Source: Acidiferrobacterales bacterium (GTDB lineage Bacteria > Pseudomonadota > Gammaproteobacteria > Acidiferrobacterales > Sulfurifustaceae). Taken from it: a DNA stretch of 15,263 nucleotides. Position numbers and translations under genes: made by a program. Position 1 is the first letter of the stretch, and every line of letters starts with the position of its first letter. The stretch covers positions 1-15,263 of the forward strand of contig CAKKQL010000041.1 of assembly GCA_919902095.1 (NCBI GenBank), given 5' to 3'. Under the pieces are notes generated by a model, which did no database searches, was not told the origin of the DNA, and was given only the letters and a program-made list of their open reading frames with translations. Positions 1 to 5,726 of the stretch are shown one piece after another.

Positions 1-61
1 AGCCCACGGCGACACCGATAAATTTCGTCCCGTAGTCGAAGCCGAGCAGGGTGGCTGTCAC
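1..61 (-). CDS. ruvX: RuvX/YqgF Holliday junction resolvase homologue, N-terminal fragment
   Basis: Only about the first 20 codons lie in the window; the gene runs off the left edge. Reading leftwards from a GTG at 59-61 gives MTATLLGFDYGTKFIGVAVG. This matches the first strand of the RuvX/YqgF RNase H-like fold, usually written GxDxGxKRIGVAV, and includes the first catalytic Asp. The usual Arg after Lys is Phe here. The family is linked to 16S rRNA 5' maturation and Holliday junction processing. The GTG start overlaps the TGA stop of yqgE by four bases (GTGA), so translation is probably coupled. The yqgE-ruvX pairing is conserved in many gammaproteobacteria and supports the call despite the short fragment. 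Confidence 0.85.
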   Translation of the reverse strand, partial: MTATLLGFDYGTKFIGVAVG

Positions 62-621
62 GCGTGTCCCGCGTCGCCCGTGAAGGTGGACAGGTCCACG
101 CCCAGGCGCTGCGCGGCCGCCTTCCAGCGGCTCTCCGGCGGCAGCTCGAAGAGAATCGCGCGGTCGGCCGGTCCGCTCAGCCAGGCGTTTTCGCTGATCT
201 CGCGCTCGAGCTGGCCCGCGGACCAGCCGGCGTAACCGAGGGTGACGAGGCAGTGCGCCGGTCCTTGGTTGTGCGCGATCGCCTCAAGGATGTCGCGCGA
301 GCTGGAAACGCCGAGCGTGTCCGTCACCGCCAAAGTTGCCTGCCACTGGCCGAGCGGTTCGTGCAGCACGAAGCCGCGGTTGTTCTGCACCGGACCGCCA
401 TGGAACACCGGCAGGTCGCCGTGATCGGCCTCACCCGGCTTGATGTCGATTTGCTCGAAGATGTCGCGCAGCGTCAGGTCGGTCGGACGGTTGATGACGA
501 GCCCCATCGCGCCCTCGGCCGAGTGGTCGCAGATGAGCGTGACCGTGCGCGCAAAATTGGGATCGGCCAGTGCCGGCATGGCGATGAGGAAGTGATTGGC
601 CAACGAGACCAGGGGTTTCAT
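58..621 (-). CDS. yqgE: YqgE/AlgH family protein (UPF0301)
   Basis: A 187-residue protein, the usual length for the family. The N-terminus carries the family signature: NHFLIAMPAL at about residues 8-17, followed by DPNFARTVTLICDH and GAMGLVINRP. A central FHGGPV and a C-terminal LGYAGWSAGQLE are also typical. AlgH was first described in Pseudomonas as a regulator of alginate genes, but the biochemical role of the family is unsettled, so no function is assigned. The reading frame stays open upstream to about position 1575, but that extension is a shadow of tonB. The ATG at 619-621 is preceded by TTAGGAAC, a plausible ribosome binding site. The gene lies 47 bases after tonB and overlaps ruvX by four bases, consistent with one operon. 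Confidence 0.95.
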   Translation of the reverse strand: MKPLVSLANHFLIAMPALADPNFARTVTLICDHSAEGAMGLVINRPTDLTLRDIFEQIDIKPGEADHGDLPVFHGGPVQNNRGFVLHEPLGQWQATLAVTDTLGVSSSRDILEAIAHNQGPAHCLVTLGYAGWSAGQLEREISENAWLSGPADRAILFELPPESRWKAAAQRLGVDLSTFTGDAGHA

Positions 622-668
622 GTTCCTAAGTATATCCGCCCCGGCGCCCGGCCGGGCCGTCGCGGTTG

Positions 669-1556
669 CTACTGCGCGCTGACGGCGGATTCGTTGAACT
701 TCCAGGTGCGGGTGATGTGCAGGATGTCGGTCTCGGTCCGCATCTCGGGCGTGAACGGCGCAAACGGCGCCGCGAGCTCGACGATGCGCACGGCGGCGTC
801 GTCCAGCAGCTTGTGGCCGGAGGAGCGCTGCACCGAGATGGTGTTGACGCTGCCGTCGGGATTGAGCGCGACGTCGAGCACCAGGCTGCCGGTGAGATGC
901 CGGCGGCGCGCCTCTTCGGGGTAGTTCAGGTTGCCGATGCGCTCGACCTTGGCGCGCCAGGCGTCCATGTACAGGGCGTATTTGTATTCCTGGGTGCGGG
1001 CGCTGATCGTCTTGTGCCGCGGGCGGCTCTGGAACTCCTGCCACGAGCGCGAGATCTCGGCGCGCAGGCGCGTGCGCTCGGCATCGCGGTCGGCGCGCGC
1101 GACCAGGCCGGGCTGCGGCGGGGTCTGCTGCAATACCTTGCGCGGCGGCTGCGGCTCCGGGCGCGCGAGTTTCGTCTGCGATGCCTGGCTGAAGAGCTCC
1201 GGGGTGTCGCGCCGCGCGGTCACTTCCGGTTGCGGCGCCGGCTGCAGGACCGGCAGGCGCAGACGCCGCTCGCCGAGTTCCTGCACCGGCAACGGACTGC
1301 GCGCAGTGTCGCGTTTGCGGCTGTCGCCGCCGCCGTCCTGGTGCGCCTGCGCCAGCAATTCGGGATTGAGCGGGGCCTTGGCCGAGTGCGTCTGCACCAG
1401 CGTGATCTCGAGCGTCGGCAGTCCTTCGTGCACGCGCAGCTTGGGGAGCGTGAAGCCCAAGCCCAGGATGATGAGCAGGTGCACCAGGGCGGAACCGAAC
1501 AGGCTCATGCCCAGGCGGTTGTCGAGCGGCAGGGTGGCGGAAATCCTTAACGGCAT
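669..1556 (-). CDS. tonB: TonB family energy transducer (TonB3-like)
   Basis: A 295-residue protein with TonB architecture. There is a single membrane segment at about residues 17-37 (SLFGSALVHLLIILGLGF), a long periplasmic linker with several Pro-rich stretches (about 100-150), and a TonB C-terminal domain at about 205-288. That domain includes NYPEEARRR, GSLVLDVALNPDGSV and a final TWKF strand. TonB passes proton-motive force from ExbB/ExbD to outer-membrane proteins; no exbB or exbD is seen here. Its place beside gshB and opposite pilG matches P. aeruginosa tonB3 (PA0406), which is reported to be needed for twitching motility, so a role in pilus assembly is possible by analogy. The start is not certain: ATG 1556 lacks a clear ribosome binding site, and ATG 1508 (codon 17, just before the membrane segment) is an alternative. 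Confidence 0.9.
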   Translation of the reverse strand: MPLRISATLPLDNRLGMSLFGSALVHLLIILGLGFTLPKLRVHEGLPTLEITLVQTHSAKAPLNPELLAQAHQDGGGDSRKRDTARSPLPVQELGERRLRLPVLQPAPQPEVTARRDTPELFSQASQTKLARPEPQPPRKVLQQTPPQPGLVARADRDAERTRLRAEISRSWQEFQSRPRHKTISARTQEYKYALYMDAWRAKVERIGNLNYPEEARRRHLTGSLVLDVALNPDGSVNTISVQRSSGHKLLDDAAVRIVELAAPFAPFTPEMRTETDILHITRTWKFNESAVSAQ

Positions 1557-1603
1557 CGCGCCACAGTATACGCAAAACCGCCGGCGCTCGGCGACCGGCC
1601 GTC

Positions 1604-2548
1604 TCAGCGCTTAAGCCGCGCGCCGATGGCGTCCAGGAGTCGGCCGCCGATGTTGAGCCCGTAGAGCGCGTCGAGTTCGCGCACGCAGGTGGGGCTGGTG
1701 ACGTTGATTTCGGTCAGCCAGGCGCCGATCACGTCGAGCCCGACAAACAGCAACCCCCGTTCCCGCAGCAGCGGTCCGACCTGGCCGCAGATCCAGCGGT
1801 CGCGTTCGTTCAGCGGCACGCCCACGCCGCGCCCACCGGCGGCGAGATTGCCGCGGGTTTCGCCCGGCGCCGGCACGCGCGCAAGCGCGTACGCCACCGG
1901 CTCGCCGTCCACCAGCAGGATGCGCTTGTCGCCGCTGGCAATCTCGGGGATAAAGCGTTGCGCCATGGCGTACTCGGTTGCGTCGCGGGTGAGCGTTTCG
2001 ATGGCGACGCTGATGTTCGGGTCGCCGGCGCGCAGGCGGAATATCGACGCCCCGCCCATGGCGCCCAGGGGCTTGAGAATGATGTCGCCGTGCTCGGCGA
2101 GGAAGTCACGAATCCGCGCGGCGTCGCGCGTCACCAGGGTCGGCGGCGTGCACTGCGGGAACCAGGCGGTAAACAGCTTTTCGTTGCAGTCGCGCAGACT
2201 TTGCGGCTTGTTCACCACCAGCACGCCCGCGGCCTCGGCGCGCTCGAGCAGATACGTCGTATAGACGTACTGCATGTCGAACGGCGGGTCCTTGCGCATC
2301 AGGATGACATCGAGCGCCGCGAGCGGGGCGGTGCTTTCCGCGCCAAACTCGAACCAGCGGGCGGGATCGGCAAACACCCGCAGGCGTCGCCGGCGCGCGT
2401 GCGCCTCGCCGTCGCGCAGGAACAGGTCCGCCTGCTCCATATAGTGCAGCTCCCAGCCGCGCGCCTGCGCCTCGAGCAGCATGGCGAGGGTGGAATCCTT
2501 GTGAAACGCGATGGACCCGATGGGGTCCATGACGACGCCTAATTTCAT
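1604..2548 (-). CDS. gshB: Glutathione synthetase
   Basis: A 314-residue ATP-grasp ligase, close to E. coli GshB in length. It joins gamma-glutamylcysteine and glycine with ATP to form glutathione in the cytoplasm. Visible family landmarks are MDPIGSI near the N-terminus, MRKDPPFDMQYVYTT at about 84-98, NKPQSLRDCNEKLF, the ATP-grasp loop KPLGAMGG at about 159-166, RGNLAAGGRG at about 232-241, and the metal and substrate residues in EINVTSPT near 280-287. A TTG five codons further upstream is possible, but ATG 2548 gives the standard N-terminus MKLGVVMDPI. No Shine-Dalgarno sequence is seen: the bases directly before the ATG are CCCTCGTACCT, part of a repeat also found before chpA. It follows gshA by 60 bases. 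Confidence 0.97.
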   Translation of the reverse strand: MKLGVVMDPIGSIAFHKDSTLAMLLEAQARGWELHYMEQADLFLRDGEAHARRRRLRVFADPARWFEFGAESTAPLAALDVILMRKDPPFDMQYVYTTYLLERAEAAGVLVVNKPQSLRDCNEKLFTAWFPQCTPPTLVTRDAARIRDFLAEHGDIILKPLGAMGGASIFRLRAGDPNISVAIETLTRDATEYAMAQRFIPEIASGDKRILLVDGEPVAYALARVPAPGETRGNLAAGGRGVGVPLNERDRWICGQVGPLLRERGLLFVGLDVIGAWLTEINVTSPTCVRELDALYGLNIGGRLLDAIGARLKR

Positions 2549-2668
2549 AGGTACGAGGGCCAAGGGGCGAGATACATGGATAGAGATACGAGGCCGGCGC
2601 GGTGCGGGTCAGGAAGCATTGGCTGACGAGCTCTTCCCTTGTATCTCGTCGCTCGCATCTCGCACCTC
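2549..2668. repeat. Palindromic intergenic repeat, copy A (gshA end / gshB start)
   Basis: Two facing arms rich in CGAG/CTCG units. The right arm (2549-2594, plus-strand text) begins AGGTACGAGGGCCAAG; the opposite arm (about 2636-2668) contains TGTATCTCG and CTCGCATCTCG. CGAGATACA at 2568-2576 is exactly complementary to TGTATCTCG at 2640-2648, so a hairpin is possible. Copy B, before chpA, shares 15 of 16 bases with 2549-2564 and the exact 11-mer CGAGATGCGAG (here the complement of 2652-2662). The element abuts the gshB ATG with no spacer, and its far arm lies inside the last codons of gshA. There is no T-run typical of an intrinsic terminator. It could be a REP/MITE-like element or a processing or attenuation site; the class is not identified. 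Confidence 0.6.
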
Positions 2669-3952
2669 TTTCATTTCCCGCGCCGCGGCCAGCAGCGCCA
2701 GGCGCGCGACTGCGCCGTAGGCGTAGAAGCGGTTGGGGCCGGCATCCGGCGCCTGCGCGGGATCGGGATAGCAGCATGCGCCGGCGAAGGCGAGCGGCTC
2801 GAACTGCATGCCCGGGGCGTTCAGGTTCTGGTCGCGCCCGCGGCCGGTGTGCACGCGGTAGAAGCCGCCGACGACATAGTGGTCGATCATGTACACCACC
2901 GGCTCGGCGACGGCCTGGGCATCGCCCCAGGACTCGAAGGTATAGACGCCTTCCTGCACCAGCACGTCGGTGACGGCGTGGCCTTCCTTGGTGTGCGCCA
3001 TCCGGGTCCGTTGTTTGCGGTTCAGCTCGCGCACGTCGTCCGCGCTCTTCACCGTCATCACGGCCATGCCATACGTGCCGGCGTCGGCCTTGACCATGAC
3101 GAACGGTTCGAGGCCGATGCCGTGCTCGCGGTACTTGCGGCGGATCTCCGCCAGCACCTCGTCCACGTAACCGGCCAGGCAGTCCTCGCCGGTGCGGTGC
3201 ATGAAGTCGATTTTTCCGCACTTGCGGAACACCGGGTCGAGGAGCCAGGGATCGACGCCGATGCGCTGGGCGAATTCGGACGCCACCGTGTGGTAATGGC
3301 CGAAGTGTCGCGACTTGAGACGCCGGTGCCAGCCGAGTGCGAGCGGCGGGAGGATGGGCTGGTCGAGGCCCGCCAGCAGGGGCGGACAGCCGCCGGACAG
3401 GTCGTTATTAAGGAGTATCATGCAGGGCTCGAAATCGCCGACCCGCAGCTTGTTGCCGGCGCGGACCAGGGGTTCGAGGGCGACCTGCCGGCCGGAGGGC
3501 AGGTCGAGGGTCCGCGGTTCGGTGATCTCGGGCAGGAGCGAGCCCACGCGTACCCGCAGGCCGGCGAGGGTCAGGATATCCACGAGCGCCGCCAAGTGCT
3601 CAAAGTAGAAGGTGTTGCGGGTATGGTTCTCGGGCACCACCACGACCCCGGCGGCCTTGGGGCAGGCGCGCTCCACCGCCGTCTGCACCGCCTGGACGCA
3701 GAGCGGCCGCAGGGCCGGATTCAGGTTGTTGAAGCCGGCCGGGAACAGGTTGGTGTCCACCGGGGCGAGCTTGTAGCCGGCGTTACGCAAGTCCACCGAG
3801 CAGTAAAATGGGGCCGGCGTCTCGAGCCAGTGGGCGCGGAACCATTGCTCGATACCGGCCTGATTCCGCAGCAGGCAGGCCTCGATTTCCTGCAACGGCC
3901 CGGTCAGGGCGGTAGTCAGGCGCGGGACGGTCGGGGGAAGGCTGTGGTCCAT
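2609..3952 (-). CDS. gshA: Glutamate-cysteine ligase, type III (Acidithiobacillus-type GshA)
   Basis: A 447-residue protein that resembles the GshA family first described from Acidithiobacillus ferrooxidans, distinct from the E. coli and plant types. It makes gamma-glutamylcysteine from glutamate and cysteine with ATP, the first and usually rate-limiting step of glutathione synthesis. Recognisable blocks are YCSVDLRNAGYKLAPVDTN, FPAGFNNLNP, VVPENHTRNTFYFEH, ILLNNDLSGG, a stretch around GKIDFMHRTGEDCLA, VKADAGTYGMAVMTV, and a C-terminal YMIDHYVVGGFYRVH. The open frame reaches GTG 4081, but ATG 3952 (MDHSLPPTVPRL) fits the family and has AGAGGAA about 10 bases upstream. The last 20 or so residues (EVRDASDEIQGK onward) are encoded by an arm of the palindromic repeat, so the native C-terminus may have been replaced. 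It is first in the leftward operon, divergent from pilG. Confidence 0.92.
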   Translation of the reverse strand: MDHSLPPTVPRLTTALTGPLQEIEACLLRNQAGIEQWFRAHWLETPAPFYCSVDLRNAGYKLAPVDTNLFPAGFNNLNPALRPLCVQAVQTAVERACPKAAGVVVVPENHTRNTFYFEHLAALVDILTLAGLRVRVGSLLPEITEPRTLDLPSGRQVALEPLVRAGNKLRVGDFEPCMILLNNDLSGGCPPLLAGLDQPILPPLALGWHRRLKSRHFGHYHTVASEFAQRIGVDPWLLDPVFRKCGKIDFMHRTGEDCLAGYVDEVLAEIRRKYREHGIGLEPFVMVKADAGTYGMAVMTVKSADDVRELNRKQRTRMAHTKEGHAVTDVLVQEGVYTFESWGDAQAVAEPVVYMIDHYVVGGFYRVHTGRGRDQNLNAPGMQFEPLAFAGACCYPDPAQAPDAGPNRFYAYGAVARLALLAAAREMKEVRDASDEIQGKSSSANAS

Positions 3953-4146
3953 CCGTCTGGAGTTCCTCTGAAAGCCGGGTCCAATGGTAGCGTATTCCGC
4001 TTGGCCTAGGGTCAGAATGGCCTCGGCCACCGTTCCATACGCGGTCTTGCCTCTTTCATCCTTGGAGCCGAAAGTCGGCACGAATCTTGAAGTTATTTAC
4101 GCCTATGTCTCCTATAGGGAGCGGGACTCTGGTACTTTGGCAAAGG

Positions 4147-4207
4147 CCGCGAAGCTACCGGCGGGCCCATATTTCATGGACTATAGTTAGTCGCGGGGTT
4201 AGCCGGT
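4147..4207 (+). ncRNA. Possible structured leader RNA upstream of pilG
   Basis: Two perfect 6-base complementary pairs lie in the order A, B, A', B'. CCGCGA (4147-4152) pairs with TCGCGG (4191-4196), and ACCGGC (4157-4162) pairs with GCCGGT (4202-4207). This is the topology of an H-type pseudoknot. A small hairpin, CCAT (4167-4170) with ATGG (4176-4179), sits in the middle loop. The 3' part (GCGGGGTTA) and the GCGAAGCTACCGG part resemble pieces of the cyclic-di-GMP-I (GEMM) riboswitch, but the expected GAAA-capped hairpin between them is missing and the conserved GCAAAGC is changed. A T-run follows at 4216-4220. In GC-rich DNA such short complements can arise by chance, so this is a weak proposal. 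Confidence 0.25.
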
Positions 4208-4330
4208 TCAATGGATTTTTCACGGAACATGTGCTATCGAATCACTGCGTTAGGTGGTTATTCGCATAAATTACTGAATAAATTCCAGCAGCCCGGTACC
4301 TGTGGATAGGGCCAGGGCGCCTGCGTATTC

Positions 4331-4337
4331 GGAGAGG
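4331..4337 (+). promoter_or_regulatory. Ribosome binding site that sets the pilG start
   Basis: The sequence GGAGAGG is a strong Shine-Dalgarno match. It touches the ATG at 4338 with no spacing, which would not allow initiation there, but lies nine bases before the GTG at 4347. The GTG is therefore the more likely start of pilG. Confidence 0.65.
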
Positions 4338-4346
4338 ATGGACCGC

Positions 4347-4712
4347 GTGAGCATAAAGGTGATGATTATTGACGATAGCAACACCATTCGGCGCACGGCC
4401 GAGGCACTGCTCAAGAAGGCCGGCTACGAGGTGTTGACCGCCTCCGACGGGTTCGAGGCCATGTCGATGATCACGGACAACCAGCCGGACATCATCTTCG
4501 TCGACATCATGATGCCTCGCCTCGACGGCTACCAGACCTGCCAGCTCATCAAGAATAACAAACGCTTTCGGGGTACGCCCGTCATTATGCTCTCCAGCAA
4601 GGACGGCCTGTTCGACCGTGCGCGCGGCCGCATCGCCGGCTCGCAGGAGCACGTCAACAAGCCGTTCACCCAGGAAGAGTTGATCGACGTCATCAACAAG
4701 TACGTCCACTGA
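4347..4712 (+). CDS. pilG: Twitching motility response regulator PilG
   Basis: A single-domain CheY-like receiver of 121 residues counted from GTG 4347. Residues expected for phosphorylation are present: acidic pocket Asp9-Asp10, phospho-acceptor Asp53 in FVDIMMPRLDGYQ, Ser83/Ser84 in MLSSKDG, and Lys105 in NKPF. The segments IRRTAEALLKKAG, IIFVDIMMPRLDGYQT and SSKDGLFDRARGRI are close to P. aeruginosa PilG. PilG is expected to receive phosphate from ChpA and promote pilus extension through PilB; in Pseudomonas it also stimulates CyaB. There is no output domain. It opens the rightward operon. Starts at 4302 (GTG) or 4338 (ATG) are in frame, but the ribosome binding site favours 4347. Confidence 0.95.
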   Translation: MSIKVMIIDDSNTIRRTAEALLKKAGYEVLTASDGFEAMSMITDNQPDIIFVDIMMPRLDGYQTCQLIKNNKRFRGTPVIMLSSKDGLFDRARGRIAGSQEHVNKPFTQEELIDVINKYVH

Positions 4713-4765
4713 GCCGGCGGGCCGGCATTCACGAATTACGGGAACAACCAGACTGGAGTAAGAAC

Positions 4766-5128
4766 ATGACTATCAAGAACATCCTGGTCGTAGACGATTC
4801 ACCGACGGACACACATCTGCTGAGCGAGATGCTCAAGAAGTACGGCTACGCGGTTTCGGCCGCCGGCAACGCGCTGGAAGGCATCGCCAAGTCCAAGCAG
4901 GAAAAGCCCGACCTGATCCTGATGGACATCGTCATGCCGGGCATGAACGGCTTCGAGGCGACGCGCGCCATTTCCCGCGACCCCGAGACCGCCGGCATCC
5001 CCATCATCATCGTGTCCAGCAAGGGGCTGGAGACCGACAAGGCCTGGGGGATGCGCCAGGGGGCGAAGGATTACATCGTCAAGCCGATCGACGAGAAGGC
5101 GCTGGTGGAGAAGCTCAAGGCGTTCTGA
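4766..5128 (+). CDS. pilH: Twitching motility response regulator PilH
   Basis: A 120-residue CheY-like receiver domain only. Key residues are Asp10-Asp11, phospho-acceptor Asp54 in LMDIVMPGMNGFEATR, Ser84/Ser85 in IVSSKG, and Lys106 in IVKPID. The motif ETDKAWGMRQGAKDYIVKP is characteristic of PilH. In Pseudomonas, PilH opposes PilG, acting as a phosphate sink or promoting retraction through PilT. GGAG at 4755-4758 lies seven bases before the ATG. The 53-base gap after pilG begins with GCCGGC-GG-GCCGGC (4713-4726), a short GC hairpin without a T-run, so it is not a classic terminator; it might tune the PilG:PilH ratio, but this is speculative. Confidence 0.95.
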   Translation: MTIKNILVVDDSPTDTHLLSEMLKKYGYAVSAAGNALEGIAKSKQEKPDLILMDIVMPGMNGFEATRAISRDPETAGIPIIIVSSKGLETDKAWGMRQGAKDYIVKPIDEKALVEKLKAF

Positions 5129-5131
5129 ACC

Positions 5132-5674
5132 ATGGCCGCGACCCAACAGGATCCGTTTGCCCTGCTGCGCCGGATGCAGCAGGAGAGCATGAACAATGCG
5201 CCCGGTCTGCCGCAGGAAACCGAGACGCGCACCCTGTGGTCCGGGGTCGCGTTCCGCCTCGGCGAGATGCGGCTGGTGGCGCCGCTCGAGCAGGTGCTCG
5301 AGGTGCTGCCGTGCCCGCCCATGACCCTGGTGCCCAACACCAAGGCCTGGCTCAAGGGCGTGGCCAACGTGCGCGGCAACCTGATTACGATCGTGGACCT
5401 GCCGGAGTATTTCGGCAAGCCGCCGGTGTTCGTCAACGACGACGCGCGGCTGATGATCATGAACAGCCCGGGACTCAACACCGGGCTGGTGGTGCACGAG
5501 GTGCTGGGACTGCGGCACTTCGACGCCGAGCTTGAGCGCCAGGACCTGTCCGGCCTGGACGATCCGGTGCTCGCGCATCTGAACGGGGCGTTTTTACACG
5601 ACAACGTGCTGTGGGGCGTGTTCGACATGAAGTCACTGGCCGACGCGCCGTCGTTCCGGCACGTGGCCGCTTGA
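5132..5674 (+). CDS. pilI: CheW-type adaptor PilI
   Basis: A 180-residue CheW-domain protein, the usual PilI length. The CheW fold covers about residues 34-170, with signature pieces [34 protein letters not shown] and [12 protein letters not shown]. The N-terminal [17 protein letters not shown] resembles other PilI proteins. It is expected to bridge the PilJ receptor tip and the ChpA kinase at the membrane. The ATG follows the pilH stop by only three bases and has no strong ribosome binding site of its own, which suggests translational coupling to pilH. Confidence 0.95.
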   Translation: MAATQQDPFALLRRMQQESMNNAPGLPQETETRTLWSGVAFRLGEMRLVAPLEQVLEVLPCPPMTLVPNTKAWLKGVANVRGNLITIVDLPEYFGKPPVFVNDDARLMIMNSPGLNTGLVVHEVLGLRHFDAELERQDLSGLDDPVLAHLNGAFLHDNVLWGVFDMKSLADAPSFRHVAA

Positions 5675-5726
5675 AGTCGTCGTCACGCAGAAGTCAGACA
5701 AGCAGAGACAACATGGGGTGCAGCGT

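Larger units (their letters stand above)
3953..4346. promoter_or_regulatory. Divergent gshA / pilG intergenic region
   Basis: A 394-base gap with no convincing gene, which must hold the promoters for the leftward glutathione operon and the rightward Pil-Chp operon. Its AT content is higher than the neighbouring genes, especially at 4207-4290. The stretch 4256-4283, with CATAAA and GAATAA, is the most promoter-like for pilG, but no good -35/-10 pair with 17-base spacing was found on either strand. Possible RNA hairpins on the plus strand are GCCGA/TCGGC at 4067-4079, CTCC/GGAG at 4109-4121 and CCAT/ATGG at 4167-4179, plus the pseudoknot-like pairings listed separately. Short open frames here (for example 3984-4190) lack family signatures and are probably chance. 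Confidence 0.6.

Noticed and set aside
666..1550. 294-codon open frame on the plus strand
   Set aside because: Antisense shadow of tonB; the tonB frame has a membrane segment and the TonB C-terminal domain.
1565..1570. TATACT -10-like box before tonB on the minus strand
   Set aside because: No -35 match at 16-18 bases, and tonB lies 47 bases after gshB in an apparent operon; a separate promoter cannot be supported.
2639..4009. 456-codon open frame on the plus strand
   Set aside because: Antisense shadow of gshA with no recognisable motifs.
3953..4081. N-terminal extension of GshA from GTG 4081
   Set aside because: The extra 43 residues have no family match, and ATG 3952 has a ribosome binding site and the expected N-terminus.
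4130..4145. Sigma-54 promoter-like TGGTAC followed by GGCAAAG upstream of pilG
   Set aside because: The GG and GC elements are 8 rather than 10 bases apart, so it does not fit the -24/-12 spacing.
4120..4212. Full c-di-GMP-I riboswitch
   Set aside because: Only fragments match; the GAAA-capped hairpin between GGCAAA and the GCGAAGC segment is absent. Kept only as a possible structured RNA.
4191..4220. tRNA T-arm-like GGTTCAA near 4205
   Set aside because: The 3' side of the stem does not pair and there is no acceptor stem, anticodon arm or CCA end.
4230..4245. CRP/Vfr-like site: TGTG, eight bases, then TCAC
   Set aside because: The half-sites are one base too far apart for the TGTGA-N6-TCACA consensus and the A/T at the inner positions is not conserved.
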